Shown here: in pieces, positions 16,593 to 25,910 of the stretch
Numbering within the stretch: the first letter of the stretch is position 1
Layout: every line of letters starts with the position of its first letter
Source of the DNA: Embleya sp045207655
GTDB lineage: Bacteria; Actinomycetota; Actinomycetes; Streptomycetales; Streptomycetaceae
DNA length: 64,000 nucleotides
Direction of reading: 5' to 3'
Assembly: GCF_045207655.1 (NCBI RefSeq)
Contig: NZ_CP108784.1
Location: 6,572,001-6,636,000 of the forward strand
Notes under the pieces: generated by a model
Seen by the model: only the letters and a program-made list of their open reading frames with translations
The model's database searches: none
Told to the model about the DNA's origin: nothing
Program-made: the position numbers and the translations under genes

Positions 16593-19500
16593 TCAGCCCG
16601 CCGCGTCGTCGATGTGGCCCAGTGCGGTGCGTGCCTCGTCCGCCTCGGTGGCGCCCAGGCGCTCATAGCAGGCCAGCGCGGACGACCAGTACGGACGGGC
16701 GGCGAGCGCGCCGTCGATTGCCTCGGTCGTCCGTGCCAAACCGGCCAGTGCGTGCGCTTCCTCGAGTTCGATGCCCATCCGACGGGCCAGTTCCGCGCTC
16801 GTCCGATACTCCGCACGAGCGCCGGTGAGGTCGCCCACGTCGTGGCGGGCCCGGGCGAAGCCGGCGGCGGCCCGCTGGCGGTGCAGGTCGTCGTCGATGC
16901 GCTCGGCGATCTCGCGGCCCCGGGCGAAGTGCTCGATGGCCTCGTCCGGAGCGCTCATCGCCAAGTGCGCGAGGCCGACGTTGATCCGAGTGTCCGCCTC
17001 GCAGCGCAGGTCGCTGATCTGTGCGTAGACGCGGAGCGCCTGCGCGTAGCGCGCCAAGGCGCCGGTCGGATCACCGCGCGCGAGATCGACCTGACCCAGA
17101 TTGTTCATCAGCACCGCGTATTCGGCCCGAGCATTGCTTCGCCGGACCACGTCGAGCGATTCCAGGTAGTAGCGCTCGGCGTTGTCGAAATCGTCCTGGA
17201 GAAAATAGAGCTCGCCGATGTTGTTGAGGATTTTCGCCAGTTCGCGCCATTCGCCGAGCGATTCGTAGATGTCCCGCGCGGCGAATAAGTGGGCGGCCGC
17301 CCGATCGAATTTCCGCAGATGGCCGAATGTCACGCCGAGGTGCAGCAGAATTCCGGCCCGTCCGTGTGGATTGTCCATCCCGCCGTGCATCGCCAACGCC
17401 CGTTCCAGATGTTCCCGGGCAGCCGTGAGCCGACCCGCGCGCACGTGGGTCGCGCCGATCTCGGCGAGGGCCTCGACCTGGCCGCGCAGGTCCTTCGCGT
17501 CCTCGGCGAGCGCGAGTGCCTCGGCGGCGTCGCGGAACGCGGCGTCGTGCGCGCCCAGGCGCCACTGGATCGAGGCGCGCTCGATCAGCAAGTGCGTTTC
17601 CGCCCGGGGATTCGGCGTGCCGTCGCGGCGCCACGCCTCGAGTGAGGCGCTGTACAGGTCGCGGGCGACCTCCCACGAGCCCCATTTCAACAAGGATCGG
17701 GTCAGCACCTCGGGTAGGAAGCGAATGTGCTCGGGCGACTCGACGCCGGCCGACCGCGTCGCCGCCACCAGGTTGAGGCGTTCTCGGCCGAGCCATTCCT
17801 CCGCCTCCTCGGCCGTCGCGAACGGCGGAGTCGTCCGGCGCGCCGGCACCGGCACCAGGCCCGAGCGCCGCCCGTGCGGGTAGGCCAGCCGATCGGCCTG
17901 GTCGGCCAGGTCCAGGTACAGATCCAGTAGCCGTCCCAGCGCGTCCGCGCGCTCTCGATCCGGCTCCTCGTGGTGGGCCGAGTGGATCGCGAAGTCGTGC
18001 ACCAGGTCGTGGAAGCGATAGCGGTCGTGGGCGGGCTCGTCCAGCAGGTGGGTCTCCACCAACTCGTCGATGGCCCGCCGGGTTTCGTCCGGCCCGACGC
18101 CGCACAGCGCCACCGCGGCCGGCCACGCGAGGTCGGGACCGGGGTGCAGGGCGAGGCGGCGGAAAACCGATCGCGCGGCCGGGCCCAGTTCCGCGTAGGA
18201 GAGGTCGAACGCCATCGAGATTCCCGGGGGCGCGTCGATCACGTCCAGTCGTCGGGTCGCCTGGGCCAGCCGTGCGGCCAGATCGCGGACCCGCCAGGCG
18301 CGGTGTCGAAAGCGATTCGCCGTCAGTTGCACCGCCAACGGGTGGTTGCCGCACCGATTCACGATCTCGTCGACCAGCGCGCGGTCCGCGTTGTCCAGCT
18401 TTCGGGACTCCTCCGCGATCCGGGTGAACAGGGCCGCCGCGTCCGCCGTGTCGGGCACCTCCAAGGAGAGCGAACCGGCGCCTTCGAGATCGGTGAGCCG
18501 CCGCCTGCTGGTTACCAGCACCCGGCAACTGGGGCTCCCCGGCAGCAATAATCGCACCTGCGCGGCGTCTCGCACGTCGTCCAGCACGATCAGCGCGCGC
18601 CGGTCGGACATCTCCCGTCGCCACTGAGCCGCGCGCAGATCGAGTGTGGGCGCCAGGTGTTGTGCCGGCGTGCCCGTCGAGATCAGCAGCGACCCCAGCG
18701 CTTCGGTCGGTTCCACGGGCGCCTCGTGCGGATCGTGCGCGTGCAGGTTCAGATACAGCCGGCCGTCCGGATAGCTCGCCCGCATTCGGTGCGCGGCGTG
18801 GATGGCCAGGCAGGTCTTGCCCACCCCGGCCAGACCGGAGATCACCGTGATCGGCAGCGCGTTCCCGACATCGTCCTTGCGCAACAGCGCGGCCACCTCG
18901 GCGCGTCGGCCGATGAAGTGCCGGGTGTCCCGCAGCAGCGTGTCGGGCGCCGTTACGGTCGGTTCGGCGGACAACGCCCGCACCGGCGGCTCCGTGCGGG
19001 ACTGGGCGGGCACCGACAGGGCCGGGTCCCGATGCAGCAGCCGGGTGTGCAGCCGTTCCAGGTCCGGTCCGGGGTCCGCGCCCAGTTCGGTGTTCAGCCG
19101 GGCTCGGGTCCGCCGGTAGGTCTCCAACGCCTCGCTGTATCGCCCGCAGCGGTACAGCGCGAGCATCAAATCGGCCACCACCGGTTCGGCGACGGGGTGA
19201 CGCGCGGCCAGATCGCGTAACTCGCCCACGACCTCCGCGTGTCGACCCAGGACGAGCTCCAGGTGGATGCGACGTTCGCGGATCTGCCGGCGCTGCTCCT
19301 TGAGCTTGTCCCGCATGGACTCCACCCACAGTCCGGGCAGTCCGGCGAACGGCTGTCCGCGCCAGAGTTGTTCGGCCGTGCGCAGGAGGTCGGCGGCCGA
19401 TGCCGGATCCTCGGTCGCGTTGGCCTGTTCGTACAGCCGGCGAAAGCGGCGGAAGTCGACCGACTCGGGATCCACGAGCAGGCGGTACGTCCGCGAATCC

Positions 19501-19754
19501 GAGGACACTCGCGCGGCGTCGCCCGTGGCGCGCAGCCGGTTGCGCAGTCGGGATATGTAGCTGCGCAGGGTCTCGACCGAGGTGATCGGCGGCTCGTCGT
19601 CCCACACCCGACTGATCATCGAGTCCGTGGAGACCGCGGCTCCTTCGGCACCCAGGAGAACGGCCAGCACGCACCGCTCCTTCAGCGATCCCAACTGCTG
19701 CCGCGTACCGTCCACCCACAATTCCATCGGTCCCAGCACGTGGATCGATAGCAC
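16593..19754 (-). CDS. AfsR/SARP-type regulator (wHTH-BTAD-NB-ARC-TPR)
   Basis: 1053 residues from GTG 19754, with GGGGGGA seven bases upstream; the frame upstream of this lacks similarity. Domains in order: OmpR-type winged helix (about 1-90, VLGPMELWVDG, VETLRSYISRLRNRL); bacterial transcriptional activation domain (about 95-245, RRIHLELVLGRHAEVVGEL, ALETYRRTRARLNTELGADPG); NB-ARC ATPase with P-loop GLAGVGKT (about 305), ALIVLDDV and LVTSRRRL; then TPRs to the end (IGATHVRAGRL, LNNIGELYFLQDDFDNAERY). This is the AfsR architecture of actinomycete pathway activators, which bind short direct repeats on an 11-bp period and respond to unknown inputs. It is convergent with the ATP-grasp genes and divergent from the GT-B-like gene; periodic repeats lie in that divergent region. 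Confidence 0.92.
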   Translation of the reverse strand: MLSIHVLGPMELWVDGTRQQLGSLKERCVLAVLLGAEGAAVSTDSMISRVWDDEPPITSVETLRSYISRLRNRLRATGDAARVSSDSRTYRLLVDPESVDFRRFRRLYEQANATEDPASAADLLRTAEQLWRGQPFAGLPGLWVESMRDKLKEQRRQIRERRIHLELVLGRHAEVVGELRDLAARHPVAEPVVADLMLALYRCGRYSEALETYRRTRARLNTELGADPGPDLERLHTRLLHRDPALSVPAQSRTEPPVRALSAEPTVTAPDTLLRDTRHFIGRRAEVAALLRKDDVGNALPITVISGLAGVGKTCLAIHAAHRMRASYPDGRLYLNLHAHDPHEAPVEPTEALGSLLISTGTPAQHLAPTLDLRAAQWRREMSDRRALIVLDDVRDAAQVRLLLPGSPSCRVLVTSRRRLTDLEGAGSLSLEVPDTADAAALFTRIAEESRKLDNADRALVDEIVNRCGNHPLAVQLTANRFRHRAWRVRDLAARLAQATRRLDVIDAPPGISMAFDLSYAELGPAARSVFRRLALHPGPDLAWPAAVALCGVGPDETRRAIDELVETHLLDEPAHDRYRFHDLVHDFAIHSAHHEEPDRERADALGRLLDLYLDLADQADRLAYPHGRRSGLVPVPARRTTPPFATAEEAEEWLGRERLNLVAATRSAGVESPEHIRFLPEVLTRSLLKWGSWEVARDLYSASLEAWRRDGTPNPRAETHLLIERASIQWRLGAHDAAFRDAAEALALAEDAKDLRGQVEALAEIGATHVRAGRLTAAREHLERALAMHGGMDNPHGRAGILLHLGVTFGHLRKFDRAAAHLFAARDIYESLGEWRELAKILNNIGELYFLQDDFDNAERYYLESLDVVRRSNARAEYAVLMNNLGQVDLARGDPTGALARYAQALRVYAQISDLRCEADTRINVGLAHLAMSAPDEAIEHFARGREIAERIDDDLHRQRAAAGFARARHDVGDLTGARAEYRTSAELARRMGIELEEAHALAGLARTTEAIDGALAARPYWSSALACYERLGATEADEARTALGHIDDAAG

Positions 19755-19915
19755 CGCGTTATCCCCCCGCCCCAGTCCTCCCTGGCCAACGCGCCCGGTG
19801 CCGAGGTGTCGTCCAACCACTGTGGCACGTCCCGCCACAGCGCCACCAGAACGCGGCACCCGCAATCGACCGGAAATCGCCTATGCGTGACGACGGGTTC
19901 CGGTTGGCCGCGTTC

Positions 19916-19945
19916 TTGCAGGCGCATTGCAGGCGACCTGCAATG
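19916..19945. promoter_or_regulatory. 11-bp-periodic repeat and palindrome, candidate SARP operator
   Basis: TTGCAGGCG occurs at 19916-19924 and again at 19927-19935, exactly 11 bp apart, and CATTGCAGG-CGA-CCTGCAATG (19925-19945) is a perfect palindrome overlapping the second copy. SARPs bind direct repeats on an 11-bp period. The site lies between the divergent AfsR-like gene and the GT-B-like gene. The rest of the 315-bp intergenic region shows no gene. Confidence 0.55.
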
Positions 19946-20069
19946 AATTCATCCGCTTCATCGGGGATGTCCGACTCGGCGGCAGTGCTTCGCCGCATCG
20001 ACCGAACCGACCGCCCGGCCACGGGGGAACGGGGCCCGTCCGGTGGTGACGACGCTCATGGAGGCATGG

Positions 20070-21293
20070 ATGACGATCATGGCGAACAACGATTGGAGAC
20101 CCGTACCCGTCCGACCGGACGCGGCACGGTGGACGACCCGATCGGCGGTGCGGGGGGTGCTCGTCGTGGTGCACAACGTCACGTCGGGGCAGCGCCTGAT
20201 CGACGCCGTTCGGCTCCTGGAGGGGGATCTGCGCGTGCACGTGTTCTTCACCATGGCGCCCACGGTCTTCGCCTCGGGGGTCGCGGAATTCCTCGATCGG
20301 CTCGGTGCCACCACGCTGCCGTGGCAGCGCGCGGTCGACATGCGCTTCGACCTCGCGCTGGCGGCCGGGCACGAGGGACTGCACGAACTGGACGCGCCGG
20401 TGATCGTGATGGCACACGGCGCCGGGCACAACAAGCTGGTGTCCGCCCCGCGCGGCGGCCGCATGGTGGCCCCACGCGGAACCTACGGTCTGTCCGCGCA
20501 ATGGCTGATCCGGGACGGGCGGTTGGTGCCGGCCGGCATCCTGCTCGCGCACGCCGAGGAGTTGGCCCGGCTCGGTGTCGCCTGCCCGGAGGCGGTATCC
20601 GCGGCAGTGGTCGCCGGCGACCCCAACTACGACTGCCTGGTCGCGAGTCGCCCCGATCGTGCCCGCTATCGCGACGCACTGCGCATCGGCGCCCGACAAC
20701 GACACGTCGTGGTCACCTCGACCTGGGGTGGCAACTCGCTGCTCGGCCGAACACCCGAGTTGCTGCATCGGATGACCACGGAACTGCCGCGCGACGCCTA
20801 CCGGGTGACCGCGTTGATGCATCCCAACGTATGGAGCGGGCACGGCGCCTGGCAGGTGCGGTCCTGGCTCGCCGAGTCGCTGCGCGAGGGCCTGGTGCTG
20901 ATCCCGCCGGAGGACGACTGGCGGGGCGTGCTGGTCTCGGCGGACTGTGTGGTCGGTGATCACGGCTCGCTGAGCCTGTACGCCACCGCCACCGGGGCTC
21001 CGGTGGCGCTGGCGACCTACCCGGAACAGGACATCGATCCCGCGTCCCCGCTGGGCGATCTGGCGGCCTTCGCGCCGCGGATCCGCCATCGCCGGTCGAT
21101 GGTGGGGCAACTGTCGCGGATCCCGGCGGAATTCCGACAGTCGGACTACGCCCGGGTGGCCGCGCGGATCACCTCCGAGCCCGGCAGGTTCGCCCGCAAC
21201 ACCCGCGGCCTGATGTATCGGCACCTGAAGCTGAAGGTGCCCCCGGGGCGACCGTTCGTCCGGGTCGCGGACCTGCCGGGACCGATCCGATGA
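20070..21293 (+). CDS. GT-B-fold protein, CDP-glycerol glycerophosphotransferase-like
   Basis: 407 residues from ATG 20070, with GGAGG at 20060-20064; earlier in-frame starts lack one. The N-terminal half (VLVVVHNVTSGQRLIDAVRLL, VHVFFTMAPTVF, PVIVMAHGAGHNKL) looks like a Rossmann domain, and the C-terminal half has VVTSTWGGNSLLGRTPEL, ALMHPNVW and CVVGDHGSLSLYATATGAP, which resembles the nucleotide-binding half of CDP-glycerol glycerophosphotransferases and other GT-B enzymes. Relatives in databases tend to carry vague names. It may transfer a sugar or polyol phosphate, or be a sensor with that fold. The next gene overlaps its stop codon. No membrane segment seen. Fold assignment is moderate, activity unknown. 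Confidence 0.6.
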   Translation: MTIMANNDWRPVPVRPDAARWTTRSAVRGVLVVVHNVTSGQRLIDAVRLLEGDLRVHVFFTMAPTVFASGVAEFLDRLGATTLPWQRAVDMRFDLALAAGHEGLHELDAPVIVMAHGAGHNKLVSAPRGGRMVAPRGTYGLSAQWLIRDGRLVPAGILLAHAEELARLGVACPEAVSAAVVAGDPNYDCLVASRPDRARYRDALRIGARQRHVVVTSTWGGNSLLGRTPELLHRMTTELPRDAYRVTALMHPNVWSGHGAWQVRSWLAESLREGLVLIPPEDDWRGVLVSADCVVGDHGSLSLYATATGAPVALATYPEQDIDPASPLGDLAAFAPRIRHRRSMVGQLSRIPAEFRQSDYARVAARITSEPGRFARNTRGLMYRHLKLKVPPGRPFVRVADLPGPIR

Positions 21294-21682
21294 CGGGGTC
21301 CCGGGCCTGCCCGAACTCGGGACCGACCGATCCCGGCGCCGTCTCGGTCGCCGTGCTGATCCGCTCCGAGGACGGGACGGTCGTCGTCGACGAGCATCTG
21401 CGCGCGGAACCGTCCTCCAGCCGAGCGCAGTTGGCCGACGTCCTGGTGGTGGACGAGCCCGGCCCGACGTCGTGGTCCCGGGTCGGGGCCCGCGACCGCG
21501 AGTTGGCCACGAGCCATCCCGGTGCTCTCGTCACGATGATCGTCTGCGGACCGACGCTGGCCCTGGTCCGCATCGGCGGTGCGACGGCGGGCCCGGCCCG
21601 GCGGACGAGCGGTGATCCCTCGTGGCCGGTGTACGCCTCGATCCTGCACGCGCTGACCGTCCGGGAGGTCGCGCCGCGCTGA
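21290..21682 (+). CDS. small protein translationally coupled to the GT-B-like gene, function unknown
   Basis: 130 residues; its ATG overlaps the upstream stop (ATGA), so the two are translated together. Contains VAVLIRSEDGTVVVDEHL, SWSRVGARDRELA and a final WPVYASILHALTV. Alternating hydrophobic pattern suggests a small alpha/beta domain; no cysteine cluster, signal peptide or membrane helix. I do not recognise a family. It ends eight bases before the end of the convergent NB-ARC gene. Likely a partner of the preceding protein. Confidence 0.6.
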   Translation: MTGSRACPNSGPTDPGAVSVAVLIRSEDGTVVVDEHLRAEPSSSRAQLADVLVVDEPGPTSWSRVGARDRELATSHPGALVTMIVCGPTLALVRIGGATAGPARRTSGDPSWPVYASILHALTVREVAPR

Positions 21683-21690
21683 GTCGCGGA

Positions 21691-23832
21691 TCACCCCGGC
21701 GGCCCGAGGTCGCGCAGCCGCGCGCGAACGTCCTCGGCCGCCGGGGCCCGAACGGCGTCGTACAGGTCCAGCGCCTCGGTGTACAACTCCCGCGCTCGCT
21801 CGGGACGGCCCTGGAGCGCGGCCGTTTCGCCGAGCGCGGTGAGCACGTGCGCGACCTCCACCCGCGCGCTGTGGTCTCTCAGCACGTCCAGGGCCGCGAC
21901 CAGGTGCCGCTCGGCCTGATCGGGCCGGGCCGAGCCCGACAACGCGCGGCCGATCAGGGCCCGGGCACGGGCGGCGTTGTACGCGTCGCCCAACCGGGCC
22001 AGTTCGGACCGGGCCGCCTCGGCGTGTTCGAGTGCCCGGTCCAGCCGGCCCGAACGCAGTGCGACGTCCGCCCGATTGAAGCGGGCCAGCGCGGCCGGAC
22101 GATCGTCGCCCAACGCCCGACACCGGATCTCGGCCTCGCGAAACGCCTCGGCCGCCTCGTCCAGTCGACCCAGGCGAAGCAGCGCCAGACCGGTGTAGTT
22201 GCGAGCGCGAGCGGCGCCGATCGCGTCTCCGGAATCCACACACACCCGGATCGCGTCGGTGAACATCCGCAGCGCCTCGGCATGGCCGCCCGCGCTCGAC
22301 TCACACAGCCCGCCCGAGGTCAACATCCGCGACTCCGCCGCCGAATCGGCGCAGGCGCGTGCCGCGCGCAACCCGATCACGTGGGCGGAACGCGCGTCCG
22401 CCAGATATTTGCCGCGCAGGAACAGCGGCCACAGCGCGTCGGTCAACTGCCACGCCACGGAGTGGAGTCCGGCGTCGTCGGCGGTGCGAATCGCGGCCAC
22501 GAGGGTGACCCGGTGCGCCTCCAGCCAGGCCAGCGCTTCCTTCTCGTCGGCGAACTCCACGTACGGGACGCCGTCGTCGGCGTAGTCGCGGGCCAATGAG
22601 CGATGTTGGGGTTCGAGGATCTCCTCGGCTCGGGTCGCCGTGGCCAGGTAGTGGTCGAGCATCGCGCGCACCGCGTCGTCTTGTTCCGGGCTCGGGCGAT
22701 CGGACAATTCGGCCACCGCGTGGAGTCGGATCAGATCGTGGAATCGGTAGCGACCATCCGTCGCCTCGGTGATCAGGTTCCGATCGAGGAGGGACTCGAG
22801 AACGGATCGCGCCGCCTCCTCGGGGTCCGGGACCGCGCGGGCGCCGAGCACGGCTGCCGCGACGATCGGCCCGAAGTCGGGCCCCGGATGCACGCCGAGA
22901 CCGCGATACAGCAGGGCCGAGAGCTCGGGCAGGTCGCGGTAGGAGACGTCCAGCGCGGCTCGCACGGTGTGGTCGCCGTCCAGCGCGAGCGCGTTCAGGC
23001 GGCCGCGTTCGTCGGCCATCGCGCGCACCATCGTGGTGATCGGCCGGGTGGGTCGCGCCGCCAGCCGTGCCGCGGCCACCTGCACCGCCAGCGGGAGGCG
23101 TGCGCACAGGTCGACCAACTCGCCCGCCTGGACCGGTTCCTCGTCGACTCGCCGGTCGTTCATGGTGGCCGCGAGCAGTTCCACCGCGGCCTGCCGATCC
23201 AGCGGCTCGAGGTGGATCGGCACGCCGCCGTCGACCAGCAGCCCGGAGAGTCTGCTGCGGCTGGTCACCACCGTGACGTTGGGACCGGCCGGCAGCAGCG
23301 GTCTGACCTGGGCGGCGGTGGCCGCGTCGTCGAGCAGCACGGCCAACCGGCGCCGCGCGGTCAACGACCGGTACAGGCCCAGCTGTTCGGCGGGGGCGTG
23401 TGGCACCTGATCGGCCGGCACACCGAACGCGCGCAGGAAGCCTCCGACGATCTCACTCGACAGGGCCGGCCGGTCGCCGCCGTGCCCGCGCAGATCGGCG
23501 TACAACCGGCCGTCGGGGAACGCCTCGCCCAACTCGCGCAGCCAGGCCAGGGCGAGCGTCGTCTTGCCCACCCCGGGTAACCCGCTGAGCAGCGCGATCG
23601 TGCCGTTGTCGTGGCGCAGTCGGCTCAGCGCGTCCAACTCGCGACGCCGGTTGACCATCGGCGGGCCCGGTGGCAGCTGCCACGGCACGACTGTGTTGTC
23701 CGGCTGCCGCACCGAGAAGTGGATGCCGCCGTGCACGGTCCCCGCCTGCACGCTGGGGCCGTGTACGGTGCCGCCGAGTTCGTTGCGGCTCGCGGCGGGC
23801 CCGTCGGCGCGCTCGTGGTCGACCCCCGACAC
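21691..23832 (-). CDS. NB-ARC ATPase with TPR repeats, no DNA-binding domain
   Basis: 713 residues from GTG 23832, preceded by GGGGG; ATG 23907 in the same frame has no ribosome site but cannot be excluded. Near the start is VHGPSVQAGTVHGGIHF, a short glycine/valine repeat common in front of streptomycete STAND proteins. Then NB-ARC: P-loop GLPGVGKTTLALAWL (about 82-96), RRLAVLLDD and VVTSRSRLSGLL, a winged-helix region, then many TPRs (AARARNYTGLALLRLGRLDEA, ARARALIGRAL). Unlike the regulator at 16593 it lacks winged-helix and BTAD domains, so it is a signalling ATPase rather than a transcription factor. STAND proteins act as switches, sometimes in defence or programmed death. Two of them flanking the GT-B pair is notable. 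Confidence 0.85.
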   Translation of the reverse strand: MSGVDHERADGPAASRNELGGTVHGPSVQAGTVHGGIHFSVRQPDNTVVPWQLPPGPPMVNRRRELDALSRLRHDNGTIALLSGLPGVGKTTLALAWLRELGEAFPDGRLYADLRGHGGDRPALSSEIVGGFLRAFGVPADQVPHAPAEQLGLYRSLTARRRLAVLLDDAATAAQVRPLLPAGPNVTVVTSRSRLSGLLVDGGVPIHLEPLDRQAAVELLAATMNDRRVDEEPVQAGELVDLCARLPLAVQVAAARLAARPTRPITTMVRAMADERGRLNALALDGDHTVRAALDVSYRDLPELSALLYRGLGVHPGPDFGPIVAAAVLGARAVPDPEEAARSVLESLLDRNLITEATDGRYRFHDLIRLHAVAELSDRPSPEQDDAVRAMLDHYLATATRAEEILEPQHRSLARDYADDGVPYVEFADEKEALAWLEAHRVTLVAAIRTADDAGLHSVAWQLTDALWPLFLRGKYLADARSAHVIGLRAARACADSAAESRMLTSGGLCESSAGGHAEALRMFTDAIRVCVDSGDAIGAARARNYTGLALLRLGRLDEAAEAFREAEIRCRALGDDRPAALARFNRADVALRSGRLDRALEHAEAARSELARLGDAYNAARARALIGRALSGSARPDQAERHLVAALDVLRDHSARVEVAHVLTALGETAALQGRPERARELYTEALDLYDAVRAPAAEDVRARLRDLGPPG

Positions 23833-24051
23833 GTGCCGCCCCCGTTCGTCGCGGTCGAAGCTGCTCTCGCGCGTGGCCGAACCCGGCCCGGTGGGCGGGA
23901 AGGGCATTCTGGATGTTTGTCGCGTGGACGGCCCGCGAAACCTTTCCGGCCATATCGCCCGGCGCCGGGTATCGGGAATCGGTGCCCGCCTCGGGTGGCG
24001 GAGACGGGTCGACGCCGGGGTCCGGTGGCCGGGGATTGCGGATTCCGCCGC

Positions 24052-25005
24052 TCAGACCCGCTTCGGCAGGTACCGTTCCAGGTCGGTGAGCACGTGGCCG
24101 GCGGCGGAGTAGCCGGTGCCGACCATCCAGTACTCGTCGTCGACCTCGTGGGCCCGGTCGGCCCGGACCGCCTTCAGGGTCTTCCACAGCGGGCCGCCGA
24201 AGACCTTGTCGTGGTCGGTCTTGTCCTTGGGACCGTACGTGGCCACGAAGATCACGTCGCCGTCGGCCTTCTCGATCTGCTCCGCGCCGACCTCGACCAT
24301 GAGGGTGTCGACGTTCTGCACGGCGGGGCGGCCGAGGCCGACCTCGGACAGGATGCTGCCGACGAAGCCGGCCTTGCCATACAGGCGGTTCTGGCCCGCG
24401 ACGAAGCGCAACACGCTGACCTTCACCGCGGCCGGATCGCTCTGGGCGGCGCCCAGCGCCTTCGCCCGCGCGGTGAACTCGGCCACCACCCGATCACCTT
24501 CGGCCTTCTTGTTCAGCGCGTCGGCGTCCAGCAGGAAGTTCTGCCGCCACCGGGTGCCGGCCTGCTCGGAGAAGACCACCGGGGCGATCCTGCTCAGCGC
24601 GTCGTATCGATCGGTGTCGCGCACCAGGTTGCCCAGGATCAGGTCCGGGTGGAGCGCCTCGATCGCCTCCAGGTTGGGCGCGCCGATCGCGCCGACCTCC
24701 TTGATCCCGGCCGTCTTGTCGCCGTGGTACTTGGGGAATCCGGCGCCGGGGCTGCCGACGACCGACCCCACCGGCTCGACGCCCAGGGTCAGCGCGGTGT
24801 CCAACTCGCCCAGGTCGAGGGTGACCACACGCTTGGGCGCGACCGGAACCTTGACCGGGCCCTTCGCGGTACGCACCTCGCGGGTGTCCGCGGACGCCTT
24901 GGTGCCCTTGTCCCCATCGGCCCCCTCGGAGGAGCACCCGGTCAGGCCGAGGGCCAGGGCCACACCGAGGGCGGCCGTGACGCGGAGCAGGGACACGGAA
25001 GGCAT
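24052..25005 (-). CDS. iron-siderophore ABC transporter substrate-binding lipoprotein
   Basis: 317 residues from ATG 25005, with GGAG six bases upstream. Lipoprotein signal with lipobox LTGC (ALGLTGCSS), a Ser/Asp/Lys linker, then the class III periplasmic-binding fold of FecB/FhuD type: PKRVVTLDLGELDTALTLG, IGAPNLEAIEALHPDLILG, YDALSRIAPVVF, and YGPKDKTDHDKVFGGPLWKT before the end. It would capture ferric siderophores at the outer membrane face and hand them to the two permeases encoded upstream on the same strand. It is the last gene of the operon, separated from the ATPase by 107 bp holding a hairpin. Confidence 0.9.
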   Translation of the reverse strand: MPSVSLLRVTAALGVALALGLTGCSSEGADGDKGTKASADTREVRTAKGPVKVPVAPKRVVTLDLGELDTALTLGVEPVGSVVGSPGAGFPKYHGDKTAGIKEVGAIGAPNLEAIEALHPDLILGNLVRDTDRYDALSRIAPVVFSEQAGTRWRQNFLLDADALNKKAEGDRVVAEFTARAKALGAAQSDPAAVKVSVLRFVAGQNRLYGKAGFVGSILSEVGLGRPAVQNVDTLMVEVGAEQIEKADGDVIFVATYGPKDKTDHDKVFGGPLWKTLKAVRADRAHEVDDEYWMVGTGYSAAGHVLTDLERYLPKRV

Positions 25006-25066
25006 GGGAGCTCCTTGCGACGGTGACGGGAACGGGGCCGACGGGAACGAGACGGGTCGAAGGGGG

Positions 25067-25093
25067 ACCACGGATGCGCGACGACACCGTGGT
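25067..25093 (-). terminator. hairpin between ATPase and binding-protein genes
   Basis: ACCACGG (25067-25073) and CCGTGGT (25087-25093) with a 13-base loop. It may attenuate or stabilise transcript ends so that the binding protein is made at a different level; modest stem. Confidence 0.3.
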
Positions 25094-25112
25094 TGCCACC
25101 CGCCCTGTGTGC

Positions 25113-25910
25113 CTACCCCGCCTTGCGCGGCTGTCCCGGAACCACCATCGGCGCGCCCGTGACCGGGCACGGGATGACCACGCAGTCGAGTCCGAAGACG
25201 TCGCGCACCAGGTCGGCCGTGACGATCCCGGCGGGCGTGCCCTGCGCGACGATCGAGCCGTCGCGCATCGCGATCAGGTGGTCCGCGTAGCGGCACGCCT
25301 GGTTGAGGTCGTGGAGCACCGCGACCACGGTGCGTTCCCGGGTGACATTCAACTCGCGCACCAGGTCGAGTACTTCGACCTGGTGCGCGATGTCCAGGAA
25401 GGTGGTCGGCTCGTCCAGGAGCAGGATGCCGGTGCCCTGGGCGAGCGCCATCGCGATCCACACTCGTTGCCGCTGGCCGCCGGAGAGCTCGTCCACGTAG
25501 CGGTCGGCGAGTTCGAGCACGTCGGTGCGTCGCATCGCGTCCGCCACCACGTCCTCGTCCTCGTCGGACCACTGCTGCCACCAGCGCTGGTACGGCTGCC
25601 GGCCGCGCGCGATCAGGTCGGCGACGGTGATGCCCTCGGGCGGTACCGGGCTTTGCGGCAACACGCCGATTCGCCGGGCGATCTCGCGGGTGGGCAGGTC
25701 GCGCAGCGCCGCGCCGTCGAGCAGCACGCTGCCCGAGACCGGCTTGAGCAGCCGGCCCAGTGAGCGCAACAGGGTCGACTTGCCGCACGCGTTCGGGCCG
25801 ACCACGACGGTGACCTTTCCGGCCGGCACGTCCAGATCGAGGTCGCGCACCACGATCCGGTCCTCGTAACCGAGCGTCAGATCGCGTGCGCCGAGCTGGT
25901 GGGTGGTCAT
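25113..25910 (-). CDS. iron-siderophore ABC transporter ATPase
   Basis: 265 residues from ATG 25910, overlapping the upstream permease stop (ATGA). Complete FepC/FecE-type ATPase: Walker A GPNACGKST, Q-loop in VLPQSPVPPEG, signature LSGGQRQRVW, Walker B ILLLDEPTTFLD, His switch in VLHDLNQAC. It powers ferric-siderophore import through the two FecCD permeases. Longer upstream readings of the frame are antisense to the permease and not real. Confidence 0.95.
   Translation of the reverse strand: MTTHQLGARDLTLGYEDRIVVRDLDLDVPAGKVTVVVGPNACGKSTLLRSLGRLLKPVSGSVLLDGAALRDLPTREIARRIGVLPQSPVPPEGITVADLIARGRQPYQRWWQQWSDEDEDVVADAMRRTDVLELADRYVDELSGGQRQRVWIAMALAQGTGILLLDEPTTFLDIAHQVEVLDLVRELNVTRERTVVAVLHDLNQACRYADHLIAMRDGSIVAQGTPAGIVTADLVRDVFGLDCVVIPCPVTGAPMVVPGQPRKAG

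Noticed and set aside
16593..19754. AfsR/SARP regulator taken as proof of an antibiotic biosynthetic cluster.
   Set aside because: No polyketide, peptide synthetase, terpene or known RiPP enzymes are in the window; only the ATP-grasp pair is suggestive.
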